Assembly: GCA_964035545.1 (NCBI GenBank)
Contig: OZ037768.1
Location: 5,881,241 to 5,945,240, forward strand
Length of the DNA stretch: 64,000 bases
Source: Bugula neritina
Lineage: Eukaryota; Bryozoa; Gymnolaemata; Cheilostomatida; Bugulidae
Reading direction: 5' to 3'
Part shown: in pieces, positions 36,283 to 47,356 of the stretch
Layout: each line of letters starts with the position of its first letter
Numbering within the stretch: the stretch's first letter is position 1
Position numbers and translations under genes: made by a program
The notes under the pieces: model-generated
Seen by the model: only the letters and a program-made list of their open reading frames with translations
Told to the model about the DNA's origin: nothing
The model's database searches: none

Positions 36283-39200
36283 ATGAATATTCAGCCAATA
36301 AATCAAGAAACGGTTCACAGAATATGCTCAAGCCAGGTGGTATTGACCTTGGCAGTAGCTGTGAAGGAGCTTGTTGAGAACGCCGTTGATGCAGGGGCCA
36401 CTTGCGTAGGTAAGTAGGTTTTGCCAAGTCTACTAATCACCTGGGTCTTTCATCAACAAGTTTAGGTGTATTTATATACTTTTTATACTCAATTTAGACT
36501 GGTTGAAAATCGAGTATTGTTTACTCTGTCAATTTGTAGAAATAAAGCTACGAGAGTATGGAATGAAGTTGATAGAAGTTACAGATAACGGAAATGGGGT
36601 TAAGGAAGAAGACTTTGCTGGCTTAAGTATGAGTCTTTACTTAAGGACATGTTAATTTGCTTAATTCTAATCAACTAATGTCTTGCATTATGTTATATCA
36701 CTATACTATGCTATACCTTGTTATTTAATATGGTTTATTTATTTTTATTACTGCATTATGCTCTTTGTTATACTGTGCTTATTTGACATAGTTGCCTGTT
36801 TTATTAGAGAATTAAAACCATCACTATTACTTTTGGACAGATTTTGCCTATTATATTCTACCCTAAACATTTATGTAGTGCTCTGGAGGGGGGGGGGGCG
36901 CACTTTTTATTGGTCAGTAAGTTTGCTGTCTGAATATGTTTAGCTCTGAAGCATCACACTTCTAAGATAAGAAAGTTTGAAGATTTGGCACATAATGTCC
37001 ATACATTCGGCTTTCGAGGTGAAGCGCTGAGCTCTCTGTGTGCATTGAGTAAGCTGACCGTTACTACGCGACACAAGGATGCTGACGTGGCTACCAAAAT
37101 ACAATACAATCACCAAGGACAGATTTTGCACAGGACATTGTGTGCCAGAAAGGTTAGCCAATGCCTAAATCTCAATATTATAGTATTTTGTTATAGTCTA
37201 AACGCATTCTGTGAAATTAACAAAATTATATGACTTTTGCTTATGCTTTGCGCTAAAACACAAGTGATAAAATTACTTAGGGAGGTCTATTTCTATTGGT
37301 CAAATCACTGAACCGCGTGCATGACAGGTAGTGATATATCTGCTTTCATCAGAGCATTATTAATGGATTGCGCAATCTAATTAGACAGAAAAATTTTTCC
37401 TCACTTTGCTGTGCTGGTAGAAACTGGTATGTTGTTTTTGTAGAAATGTCTTTAGGCAAAAGTTTTGTGTTTTACATGATCAAGAATAAATATTTGTCAA
37501 AGAGCCTTTTAAATGATCTATATTGTATTCTAATTGTTATTGCTTTAAACTTACAGCAACTGCTGTTCCTGGTATCTCTTGTCTGTCAACCCTGTATGCT
37601 TTAAAAACCTCATTGCACAAAATATTGTTTTTTCCTCATTAAATAGTACCAAGATAACTATTATGCCTATAAATTCTTTTTTCTGTGCTATCATTAAATA
37701 GAAAGATTACTTGTTTCAAGTTGTTAAGAAATTATGCTAATAAGCATTGTTATTTAATATTAAATTTTATCGTTCCTCCTCACCATATCATGTAAAAATA
37801 GGAACTAAATTCTGAGCTAACATCAAATTGAATAGGAACAAAAATTGTATTAAGATGTAACTTCTGTGTAGCATGTTTTGTAGACTGAATTGATTTGTAA
37901 TGATTATGTGACTTTAGATAGGAACTACGGTGGTGTTAGAAGACCTGTTCATCACCTTGCCGGTTAGACACAAGGAGTTTTGCAGGAGCATAAAGAAAGA
38001 GTTCTATAAGATGATGCAGATTCTCAATGCATACTGTATCATCAGTGCTGGAGTAAAGATATCCTGTTATAATACAGTAAAAGATGATGGGTGGGCATTT
38101 CAACTGGCATTTATTTGGTTGAAGTTTGGTTTTTATTAACAAATTTGTGGTATGTCCCTTTTTGTTTATTGCTTTTCTAAATATCCAAGGTTTGTGACAT
38201 AATTACTGTTTTTATAGACAGAAAAGTTTAGTGTTGTCAACAAATGGATCTCTGAACATGATAGAAAATATATCATCTGTTTTTGGCAGTAAACAAGTAA
38301 GGGGATGAATACATTATCAGTTAATTTTGTTGCCCTATCACAAGCTCGTAAATCAAACTTTTGTCTGTTTTTGTAAGATTTTGGTGAAACTATGACAGCT
38401 GAATAGTCTATAGTAACACATTGTCCAGCATTGTATCTTAAACAACGGACACTAGCATGCTTGAAGTTGGCTATTTAATGGTAGAGCTATTGTGCCACAT
38501 TTAAATTGATGACTCATTATATTATTGTTTGTCACACTTTGATCATGTGATTGAGTTTGTACAGGGTTAAGAAAGAGTAAAAAGCTATAGGCTGTATCTC
38601 TTATTGACTTCTAATTTCAGTCTAGTATCTTGAAAAGATTTGTACAAGTAACACCTTCATCAGACCACTTGGAAGAGTTTGGCAGTAAAATCTCGTTGGA
38701 AAACAATCCCCAGTTCAATGTCACGGGATACATATCCTCCTGTGAACATGGCCATGGAAGAGGCAGCATAGATAGACAATATTACTATGTGAATGGACGG
38801 CCGTGTGATCTAGACAAGGTGCGTAGCACTAAACACAATGATAATACGATTCTGTGCACTTTCAATTATAAGTTGGTGTTTTTAAGTTCATTTATCAAAA
38901 AGTATGTTCTCTTGAGTGTTGGAGGTAGAATAGTAGTGTTTTTATATATAGTTTTATGCAGTTTGAGAAGGAGAGGTTTTACAATGTAATGTAAAATCGC
39001 ACAGAACGGTGTTTAGCAAATTACTTACATACTTGTAGTTGTCGCGCCTCGTCAATGAAGTCTACCATCTTTACAATAAACTACAATATCCTTCTGTATT
39101 CCTGGATATTCAAATAGAAAGAGGTATGCACTTTATATGTAATTTGTAATCTGAAATAATTTTTGTGTAATTCGGTAAAAAAAGTGCTCAAAGTGTGCTG

Positions 39201-42200
39201 GTTACGAAGTTCTTTTGGTGGTTACGTAATATAATATGCTTATAGCTTTTATTTCTTATATTATTTAGCATTCTTATTGTTATTTATTGCATAAGTATTG
39301 TAGCCTTATAGTGAATGTGTAGGTTCAGATTTCAAGTTGAAATATACATAGATATGATAAATATACTTTTCTTTGCTTAACTCAGCATAAGAATGGCCAG
39401 TCTAAAATGTGTATCTGTTGTAGACACTATTTGCATTCAATTTTAAAAACATACTTTACAGTGCATGTGTGAGTGATTGATTACACTGGTAATATTTTCT
39501 AATGAGCAGGCAGTCTGAATCAAATAACTCTTTTTTGTAAAATTTGTTGACAGCCTATTAAGTTATATTTTATGTGATTGGAGTGTCAAATGTCGTTAGA
39601 GTATTTAGATTTTCTCATATGTTATTAGTGTAATGAGTATCGGTTCATAACGGTGTCAGTTTTCTGTTTGATCCACACAGGTGCAGCAGATGTGAATGTT
39701 ACACCTGATAAACGGAAGGTGTTCCTAGATTACGAGCCACTGCTTCTAGCAACAATTAAAGTATGTAAATTTTTATTTCATCTTCTACAGTTATTGTTTT
39801 TCTTGATTCAATTGTTTTACTGCCATAATAATAAAACAAGTAGCCATCACTTTAAGTAGCTATTCCTTGGTTGTTGACTAAGACGTATTGCTTCAATACC
39901 ATATAATAAACTGTGTTATATTTATGTATTAATATTCAACTATGACTTTTATGTTATCTAAAATATTTAATTTTTTGTCAATGTTACAATTTATCATTTG
40001 TCAAATTCTAATTGCAATTTCGGCAATAGAAGAATACATATTCTGTCAGATTTTATCTCTGCCAAACTGGCTGTAGAATAAAAACTACATTATGTAGTAT
40101 TCAAAATGGTTATCAATAATAAATTTAATATACTGAAATAAAATAATAAACAAACATTTATTGAGTTTACTAGCTGAGTAAAATACTATCATATCACAAT
40201 ATGTTACAGTAAGTTTTATAATACTGTTTACTAGGGCTCTCTCATCACCCTGTGGGAACCAGAAGCTTCACTCTACAGTCAACAAAATTTGCCTGAAATA
40301 GAAGCTAAAAAACACACCAGTACTGTGAGTTGAATTTATAATATTAATAGATATTTTTTTTTATGTTTGTATTCAACTTGCAGTCTGTTTACAGGTGATT
40401 GTTTGTTATATGTTAGCCAAACATACGTAGATTATAGAACGTTGAAGGTAAATTTGTTTACCAAAGTCCCCTATAGTCTTAGTTTTTGACAATGGCATAC
40501 CAAGTACATGTTTTATACCTCAACAGAGCTGTGTGCTGCAGAAATTCTGCCTTCTAAAAGAGCAGCTGCCTATCTACATACACAGTTTAATGCACCTTCT
40601 TAATAAGATTTAGTTTTTATCATTTTGAGGAATAGTATTTATTTCAAGGTGTGAACATGTCATATATATTGTGGCTGTGTGGTCCGGAGAATGATCTAGC
40701 ATAACGCATGTTCTGCTAGGTTGGGATTTAAACTCTTGAAAATTTCCTAAGTCATGTTGCCAAAATGATATGAGGGAAACTCTATTATGGTCCTTACAAA
40801 AGGTGTGAGTGCAAACTAAGTCGAGCCCTACACACAATTCGAAAAGATTTTACTTCTAAATTACCTTTTTCTGTTCGCTGCAGGTTTCAACAAAACCAAA
40901 AACTTGTGAAAAGCGGTCATTTTCTGAAATCTATTCAAAAGTTAAGCAGGAGAAAGATCAGAAGAAAAGTAAGTGCATATTCTTGGTTATTTTTATTTTT
41001 TTTAAATTGTTTTTTTTTCATTTTATAGATTATCCATATAATATAAATATGTAACTTTCTAAGCCATTGATCAGCTGAAACTACATTATGTAACATTGTT
41101 TTCTGCTTTTAAAGCAAAATATCTATTTTTTATAATCAATATTTACAAAAATAAAAAGTGTTAGTTGTAAAATCTGTTTTCTTCACATAATGTAGATTTT
41201 ACAGTGAATACTGTATAATGTTTTATATTTAATGTGACCGTGTTTTGACTCAGGATTGTGTCTCCAGTCTTTTGTACATAAACTGAAACGTGATCAGACC
41301 ATGGGCCCATTTGCTGTTGATAAAAGTTCCGAAGGGAAAATGGAAAAAACCTTCACCGTAGTTAGTGATGTCACTGTACCAAACAGCTCACTCAACACAG
41401 CACCACATGATGTCACTATACCAGACAGTTCACTCAACACAGTACATGACGTCACTGTACCAGACAGTTCACTCAACACAGTACCACATGACGTCACTGT
41501 ACCAGACAGTTCACTCAACACAGTACCACATGATGTCACTATACCAGACAGTTCACTCAACACAGTACCACATGATGTCACTATACCAGACAGTTCACTC
41601 AACACAGTACATGATGTCACTGTAACAGACAGTTCACTCAACACAGTGCATGACGTCACTGTACCAGACAGTTCACTCAACTCAGTGCATGACGCCACTG
41701 TGCCACTCTCGAAGTCATGTGATGATGAAGCCTGTGGTCCCTGTGACTTGGAGAGTGCTGATGAGTTATTCTGTGCCAGTCAATCATACGTTAGTTACCT
41801 AATTTTATTCTGTTGAAATATCCACAGTTATTGTTACAATGTAAATCAACAATGTTTATCGGTTCATTATTTAACTGAATAAATTTATTGTAGTTTATAT
41901 TAATGTATATCCATCATTGCATTGGACTATAATATTTGGAACATATTTTATACTTATGAGACCTTACATGTTGATTACTAGAGATATCAGTGGTAGTCTA
42001 ATCTTTATCAGTCAGCAACCCAATTCTTTCCATTTTAGCATTAGTTACTGCTCATGTGTTTCTTTAAAAGCCTGAAGTCATATTGCCAGTATAATTTACA
42101 TTCTATAGTCTGTCAAAAAAACAAAGTAGAGCATTTAATTCTACCAATTACTTTCACTTTTATTTGTTAAAAACGTAAAAGTGTGTACGCCATGAAAATT

Positions 42201-44931
42201 TAAAATAAGCAAATGATCATGAATGTAATTTGATGAAAGATTTACATATGTTTGTAGTGGTTAATAAATATTCAATGTATATTATTATGAATGCATATTT
42301 TTAAAATTATTCCCGAAGCTAAATAGACAAATATAATTAGGTTCAAAGAAAAAGTATAATATTTCGGCTATTGTATCTCCTGTTAGAAACTGGATGCACC
42401 AAACACCAGGCAAAGACAGGAGTTATCTGTCCAGTTTAGTCTACAGAGTATTAAAGACAGATACAGATCTTCAACAGATGCCAAGGCCAAGTCGTTGACC
42501 TGCCCTCTGTTTAGAGCTAAAATAACACCTGAGCAGAATACTGATGCTGAAAGTGAACTTAAAAAGTCCATCAGGTCAATAGTCAACCCTTGTATGAGTC
42601 ATATTAGAATTATTCATTAGTAAATATACTTAAATTATTATTATTGTAGTGCAATATCAATTAACAATGGTTGACTTATTTGATGAAGTAGTGAAAAAAT
42701 TACATTTCCCTTCATTATTAATGCCTTCCAGTGTCTTTTTTCTGACAGTTCTACTGATAATAGCAAGCTCTGCACATGTATCATTACACTGGTATATGCT
42801 ATGTTGAGTTGTTTGTATTTTGTCTACTCAATATGTAGATAGCATCTTTCAGTACACTTTGCATCAAAAGCTTGGGCAGTTAACGTCCTCGTAGAATTAT
42901 AAATATTTTTATTTATCTATACCACAGTATTGAGATACTGGCAATATGATTTAATTTCTTCAAAACGTTTGAAGTGTGAAATTACCCTGTCAACGTGAAA
43001 GCACTGCTTTTAGAGCCTGTAGACTGAGCTCTCTGTGTAGACTGAGCTCTCTGTGTAGACTGAGCTCTCTGTGTAGACTGAGCTCTCTGTGTAGACTGAG
43101 CTCTCTGTGCAGACTGAGCTCTCGGTGTAGACTGAGCTCTCGCACTTTTCTATCATTGTGTTACAGTAAATCAGATTTCAGCAAGATGGAAGTGTTGGGT
43201 CAATTTAATCACGGCTTCATAATCAGCAGACTACACGGTGATCTGTTCATCATTGATCAGCACGCAACAGATGAGAAATACAATTTTGAGATGCTACAGC
43301 AACATACAGTCATTAAAAGACAAGCTCTATTAATGTAAGCATAATTGGCTTGTATTTACTCGTGTTATATTGTATTGTATCAAGACTCCATCAACATGAT
43401 TATAGTAGTTGTAAATAAAGTTAATCATTTATTTTGGTGTTATGGTACACACAGCTGAAAATAGAGGTGGTAATGTAGGCATTTAGATTGGTAGTTTTAG
43501 AAAAACTAACCCATTTTAGTTCTGAATAATGAGATAATTGTCAACTGCAGTTTTAATGAGTAAAAACTGTTATTAGACAAGGAAAGAGTGATTTTAGTTG
43601 GTAGTAATGGAGTATTACAGTATTGTCATTAAAATATAGTTTGACAAATATCTGTATATTTTATATTTTAAATTAGCAATGTGTAATTAGTATTATTTTC
43701 ATTAAATAATTTATGGTTAACTAAATGTTATTTTTGTTGTTGAACTGTGACTAGCATTGCTTATGGATTAATGTATGTATAATATTTTCAGTCCCAAACC
43801 TCTAGATTTATCGTCCACCAACGAGTTATTACTGATGGACCATATAGGCGTGTTCCATAAGAATGGATTTGAATTTGTAATTGACAAAGAAGCTGAACCA
43901 ACAAAGCGGGTTTTACTAAAGACTCAGCCAGTCAGCAAGAATTGGTCTTTTGGTAAAGATGGTGAGTATTGTTGTTGTGAAATTATCTCTCCATATCTCC
44001 CAGATCCATTAAACTTGGCCATTGTGTTCCTATACATACATATATAAGCCAGAAAACGGGGCCCATGCCCTTCTCGTGACGTATGGAATTTCGTGAAAAA
44101 TTTCTCTGTGAGATATGAAGGGAGCATGTATATAACAAATCATATTGTAATAATTTTCAACATTCCTTAGCACCTTGTTACAGGAAAGAAAGCAATGTGC
44201 TCCTCATTTTCAGATGGTTTATTAAAATAAATTGTTCTCTAATGTTAATTTACTTTTTTTCAGATATTGATGAAATACTATATATGCTGAGAGAGTCTTC
44301 AGTAAGTGCATTTGAGTAATTATTTCTGTGAGTTATTATGCTGTTATTTAGTACTTGGTTACTAACAAATAAAATTAGTACTTTAAGTTATATCAGTTTG
44401 TCAATGTATTTGAATAAGTGCACTAAAACAGAGCTACACTTCTTAGGAAAGGTTCTTTCGACCAAGTCGAGTAAGAGCCATGTTTGCATCCAGAGCCTGC
44501 AGAAAGTCTGTTATGATCGGAAAGCCGTTGTCGGTACAGGAAATGAGACGGATTGTGCAACATATGGGGGAGATTGAGCAACCGTGGGTAAGTCACGACC
44601 TCTACTTGCTGACCTCATGCACATCTTTAACTGGATTAGATATTACAGTTATGCAACTCTCAAGAGATATAAGTGCACATATATGTTGGCAGTGTACTTT
44701 AAGATATTGAGCGCTTTTTGTTTACTGTAGAATTATTTTATTGGCTCACAATAACTATACTTTAAGAATTATATTTCATCTTTATAATATGTTTGAGTAA
44801 AAATTTGAAAAATGCTCAAATTTTGTAAACATTGCATGTTTTAAAGTAATGTAATTTATTTTTAGAACTGTCCCCACGGAAGGCCGACTATGAGACATTT
44901 AGTTAACCTTGAATTGCTTACGGAGAATTAG
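36283..44931 (+). CDS. pms2: Mismatch repair endonuclease PMS2
   Basis: Seventeen exons join in phase into 839 aa: 36283-36409, 36540-36626, 36944-37152, 37918-38090, 38218-38296, 38621-38818, 39039-39123, 39681-39760, 40235-40324, 40884-40968, 41254-41789, 42387-42574, 43167-43334, 43792-43961, 44264-44301, 44447-44587, 44866-44931. PMS2 pairs with MLH1 (MutL-alpha) in the nucleus and nicks the error-containing strand. The N-terminal GHKL ATPase shows [18 protein letters not shown] and [24 protein letters not shown] closes that half. The C-terminal metal-dependent endonuclease keeps [12 protein letters not shown] (about 676-687), [13 protein letters not shown] and [10 protein letters not shown], so all known catalytic motifs are present. 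Length is close to the usual ~860 aa. Oddities are a coding minisatellite in the linker, an intronic repeat before exon 13 and a weak donor (GTCAAT) after exon 12. Confidence 0.97.
41364..41704 (+). repeat. pms2: Coding minisatellite in PMS2 exon 11 (39/42-bp unit)
   Basis: Eight full copies and one degenerate copy of a 13-14 residue unit, [13 protein letters not shown] with an optional Pro, at about residues 441-553. Units of 39 and 42 bp alternate and all keep the frame. The region is the normally disordered linker between the ATPase and endonuclease halves. Confidence 0.93.
43019..43142 (+). repeat. 18-bp tandem repeat beside PMS2 exon 13
   Basis: Seven near-perfect copies of AGACTGAGCTCTCTGTGT, ending 24 bp before the exon 13 start at 43167. 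The first five are virtually identical; the last two carry single changes. Confidence 0.93.
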
Positions 44932-45523
44932 CCGAGTAAATAAAAAATGCTTATCATGCTTATGTTGAAGGGTTATTTAATTTAAATCTTTTAAACTAAT
45001 TTAGGCAGTTTTTCAATATTATATATGCTGACATAGCCAGAGTTTTAAAAACTTTAATTTTATAATTCATTTTTGTAAATATTGTATTCTTGTAACATAA
45101 ATTGTATCTTTTTGTACATATAGTCTTATAATATATACATGTATACACTTGTTTAAATAACTTTCTCTTACAGGCCATTGCGTAATATTATGAAAAAACT
45201 AAGGTTATATATTGATAACCTAAAATATGACCTTCTAAGGTACTTGTGATGCAGGAGTTTTATGGCCATGCAGTTAACAAAAACAGAGATTATCAACAGC
45301 AATTAGTTACATAAGTGAGATGATTAACATACGTGGCTAGCAACAAGTGAATTACTGGTCCTTACGATTAGAAAGATACAGTCACTGCATTTATTCTTAT
45401 CTGCTGCATGAATTTGAATTATAAAATATTACTATCAATAAATATACAAACATTGGCAAACATGATTTAACAGACTCACTGCTTCGGGAGTTGTAGTTGA
45501 AGACTGACAATAAAATGTAAGGC
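44932..45523. other. Spacer between PMS2 and the GPCR gene
   Basis: AT-rich sequence with no gene visible. It must hold the GPCR promoter and 5' UTR, but no core promoter element is convincing. Confidence 0.5.
44939..44944 (+). terminator. PMS2 polyadenylation signal candidate
   Basis: AATAAA only seven bases after the stop codon (44929-44931), implying a very short 3' UTR. Confidence 0.5.
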
Positions 45524-47143
45524 ATGGGAGATGGCTGCGAATGTTGTGGAAGGAATGAAGACCGAACCACACAATACAACATCTCATCGCTGTCTAATTT
45601 TACAGGGACAACTGTGGATATTTGGAACAGCACCACTACTCCAGGCTTATTGTCTAATATAACGGCATTCACCAACACAACCAGTTTGGCTAATTCTACC
45701 ATTCCATTCAATCATACTCTATACGATAATATCACCACAACATTCGCAAGCAATGTAGTTGCCAATTCAACATTGGCCGGCAGTACACCAAGTATCAACT
45801 GTTCATTTAATTCTACTACCGAAGGATTTATATCTACGACAGCATTGGAATACGGCAGCCTTAATAGCACAAGTTCTGATGACAATCTTATTGGTCTAAT
45901 TATTGGACTTACTTTGCAGCTGCTCTCTTTTTTTCCATGTTTATTTGGCAACTTGTCTGTCTTCATAGCTTTTGTCAAATATAACAAACTTCGAACAAAA
46001 ACGAATTTTTACATAGTAAATTTAACCGTGGCAGATTTTCTTGTAGGAATATTGGTCATACCATTCGACTCTACAGAAAAAATATATGAAATCACTAGAC
46101 TCAACTCAGTGGTAAACGAAAGTTTACCAAGAGATCCCATTTTTTGTACAATTCACCGATTTATATTAACATTTTTAATGGGCTATTCGTTAGTAGCCTT
46201 GCTCATGATCTCAATAGATAGATACATTGCAGTAGCGCGGCCATTTTATTATGTTGAGAAGGTGACTTCAAAAGGCATCTTGATCACCATAGGAATCAGT
46301 TGGTTGCTGATGTTTGCACTATGTGCGCCAATACTTGACCGACTGGGAGATATTGGTGAACCATTCTACAGAGTATGCGGTTTCCCATGCTGGAACTCAC
46401 TAAAAAGTCAAGGAAAAGCATACGTCATTATACTGTATATACTGCTGGTCATCATTTACTTTAGTAACATTGTCTGCTATGCATGGGTAGCCGCTATAGC
46501 TGTAAAACAGCATCTTAAATTGAAAGACCTTACTCAAAGAAATGTTATATACAGTAAAGGGTACATCAGAAACACAAAAATAATGACTAGTATGTTTGGA
46601 ATATTCATACTATTTTGGCTGCCCTACATGCTCATCTTGACACTGCATGTTGTAGGAACATGTTCAAAAAACACCTGCATTATCCCTCGTGATATTGCTT
46701 TATCTCTCGGTGTAGTTAACTCCAGTATTAACTGCTACATATACGCCTGGAGAAAGCGAGACATTAAAGAAGTGCTATCAATGATGCTATGTTCACGTAA
46801 AAGAGTTCGTGTGGTGCCACAGGATTCCGCACAAGCTATGAGAAGAGCCAACAGAAACAACTCATCCGAATCTGCCTACAATTTTACTGCCAGACTATCA
46901 CATAGACCGACAGAGCTGTCCTTAATGGCATCGTGTCACAGCAGTGTTGTTGGATTGGACAATCTTGAAATGTCCTGCACAGTTGATATGAGCTGCTACA
47001 ATGCTGAAAACTCTAACAACATAGAATCAAGAAATAAGGATATGTGTGAATGCGAACAACAACCATCAACAGCTACCATTGAGCCTAACGATGTATCATC
47101 AGGTACAGGTGACCATCCAATTTCAATCATTAGACTAAATTGA
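45524..47143 (+). CDS. Orphan rhodopsin-like (class A) GPCR with long glycosylated N-terminus
   Basis: Single-exon ORF of 539 aa. Residues 1-120 are Ser/Thr/Asn-rich with 12 N-glycosylation sequons. Seven membrane segments follow. Class A landmarks are GN (142-143) in TM1, NLTVADFLVG with Asp171 in TM2, Cys208 before TM3, IDRY (Asp232-Arg233-Tyr234), Trp260 in TM4, FWLP (364-367) in TM6 and NCYIY (403-407) in TM7, where the near-universal Pro of NPxxY is Cys. A positive stretch follows TM7, then a ~110-residue Ser/Asn-rich tail. There is no cleavable signal peptide evident. The ligand cannot be inferred; the core looks amine/adenosine/peptide-receptor like. The ATG at 45524 is the first in frame. 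An AATAAA lies at 47265-47270. Confidence 0.9.
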   Translation: MGDGCECCGRNEDRTTQYNISSLSNFTGTTVDIWNSTTTPGLLSNITAFTNTTSLANSTIPFNHTLYDNITTTFASNVVANSTLAGSTPSINCSFNSTTEGFISTTALEYGSLNSTSSDDNLIGLIIGLTLQLLSFFPCLFGNLSVFIAFVKYNKLRTKTNFYIVNLTVADFLVGILVIPFDSTEKIYEITRLNSVVNESLPRDPIFCTIHRFILTFLMGYSLVALLMISIDRYIAVARPFYYVEKVTSKGILITIGISWLLMFALCAPILDRLGDIGEPFYRVCGFPCWNSLKSQGKAYVIILYILLVIIYFSNIVCYAWVAAIAVKQHLKLKDLTQRNVIYSKGYIRNTKIMTSMFGIFILFWLPYMLILTLHVVGTCSKNTCIIPRDIALSLGVVNSSINCYIYAWRKRDIKEVLSMMLCSRKRVRVVPQDSAQAMRRANRNNSSESAYNFTARLSHRPTELSLMASCHSSVVGLDNLEMSCTVDMSCYNAENSNNIESRNKDMCECEQQPSTATIEPNDVSSGTGDHPISIIRLN

Positions 47144-47264
47144 TAATCTAATATTTTCACATCATTTTACAGACTAAAAATTATGTTCTAATTGTGTTAT
47201 AGTTTATTTTACTAGTGAAATATTGTTGCTTACTTTCAACCAATACACGTTGAATTTGCTCAAG

Positions 47265-47279
47265 AATAAAAACTTTATT
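47265..47279. terminator. Back-to-back polyadenylation signals of convergent genes
   Basis: AATAAA at 47265-47270 (+, GPCR) and AATAAA on the minus strand at 47274-47279 (NUDCD3) are three bases apart, within a 213-bp gap between the two stop codons. Confidence 0.55.
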
Positions 47280-47356
47280 ATATTAATATAATATTTACAG
47301 CTATAAACAGAGTACATTTCAAAATAATGAACACAACAAAACATTAACAAATCCCT

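Noticed and set aside
41294-41698. Antisense and third-frame ORFs across the PMS2 exon 11 repeat
   Set aside because: Repeat units that are multiples of three keep several frames open by chance; the plus-strand frame matches PMS2 exon phases.
43019-43142. CRISPR-like array
   Set aside because: The units are directly adjacent with no spacers, and the context is a eukaryotic intron.
42976-43166. ORF start and CRLSSL repeat as the normal coding sequence before exon 13
   Set aside because: PMS2 homology starts exactly at the acceptor 43166; the repeat is kept only as possible alternative splicing.
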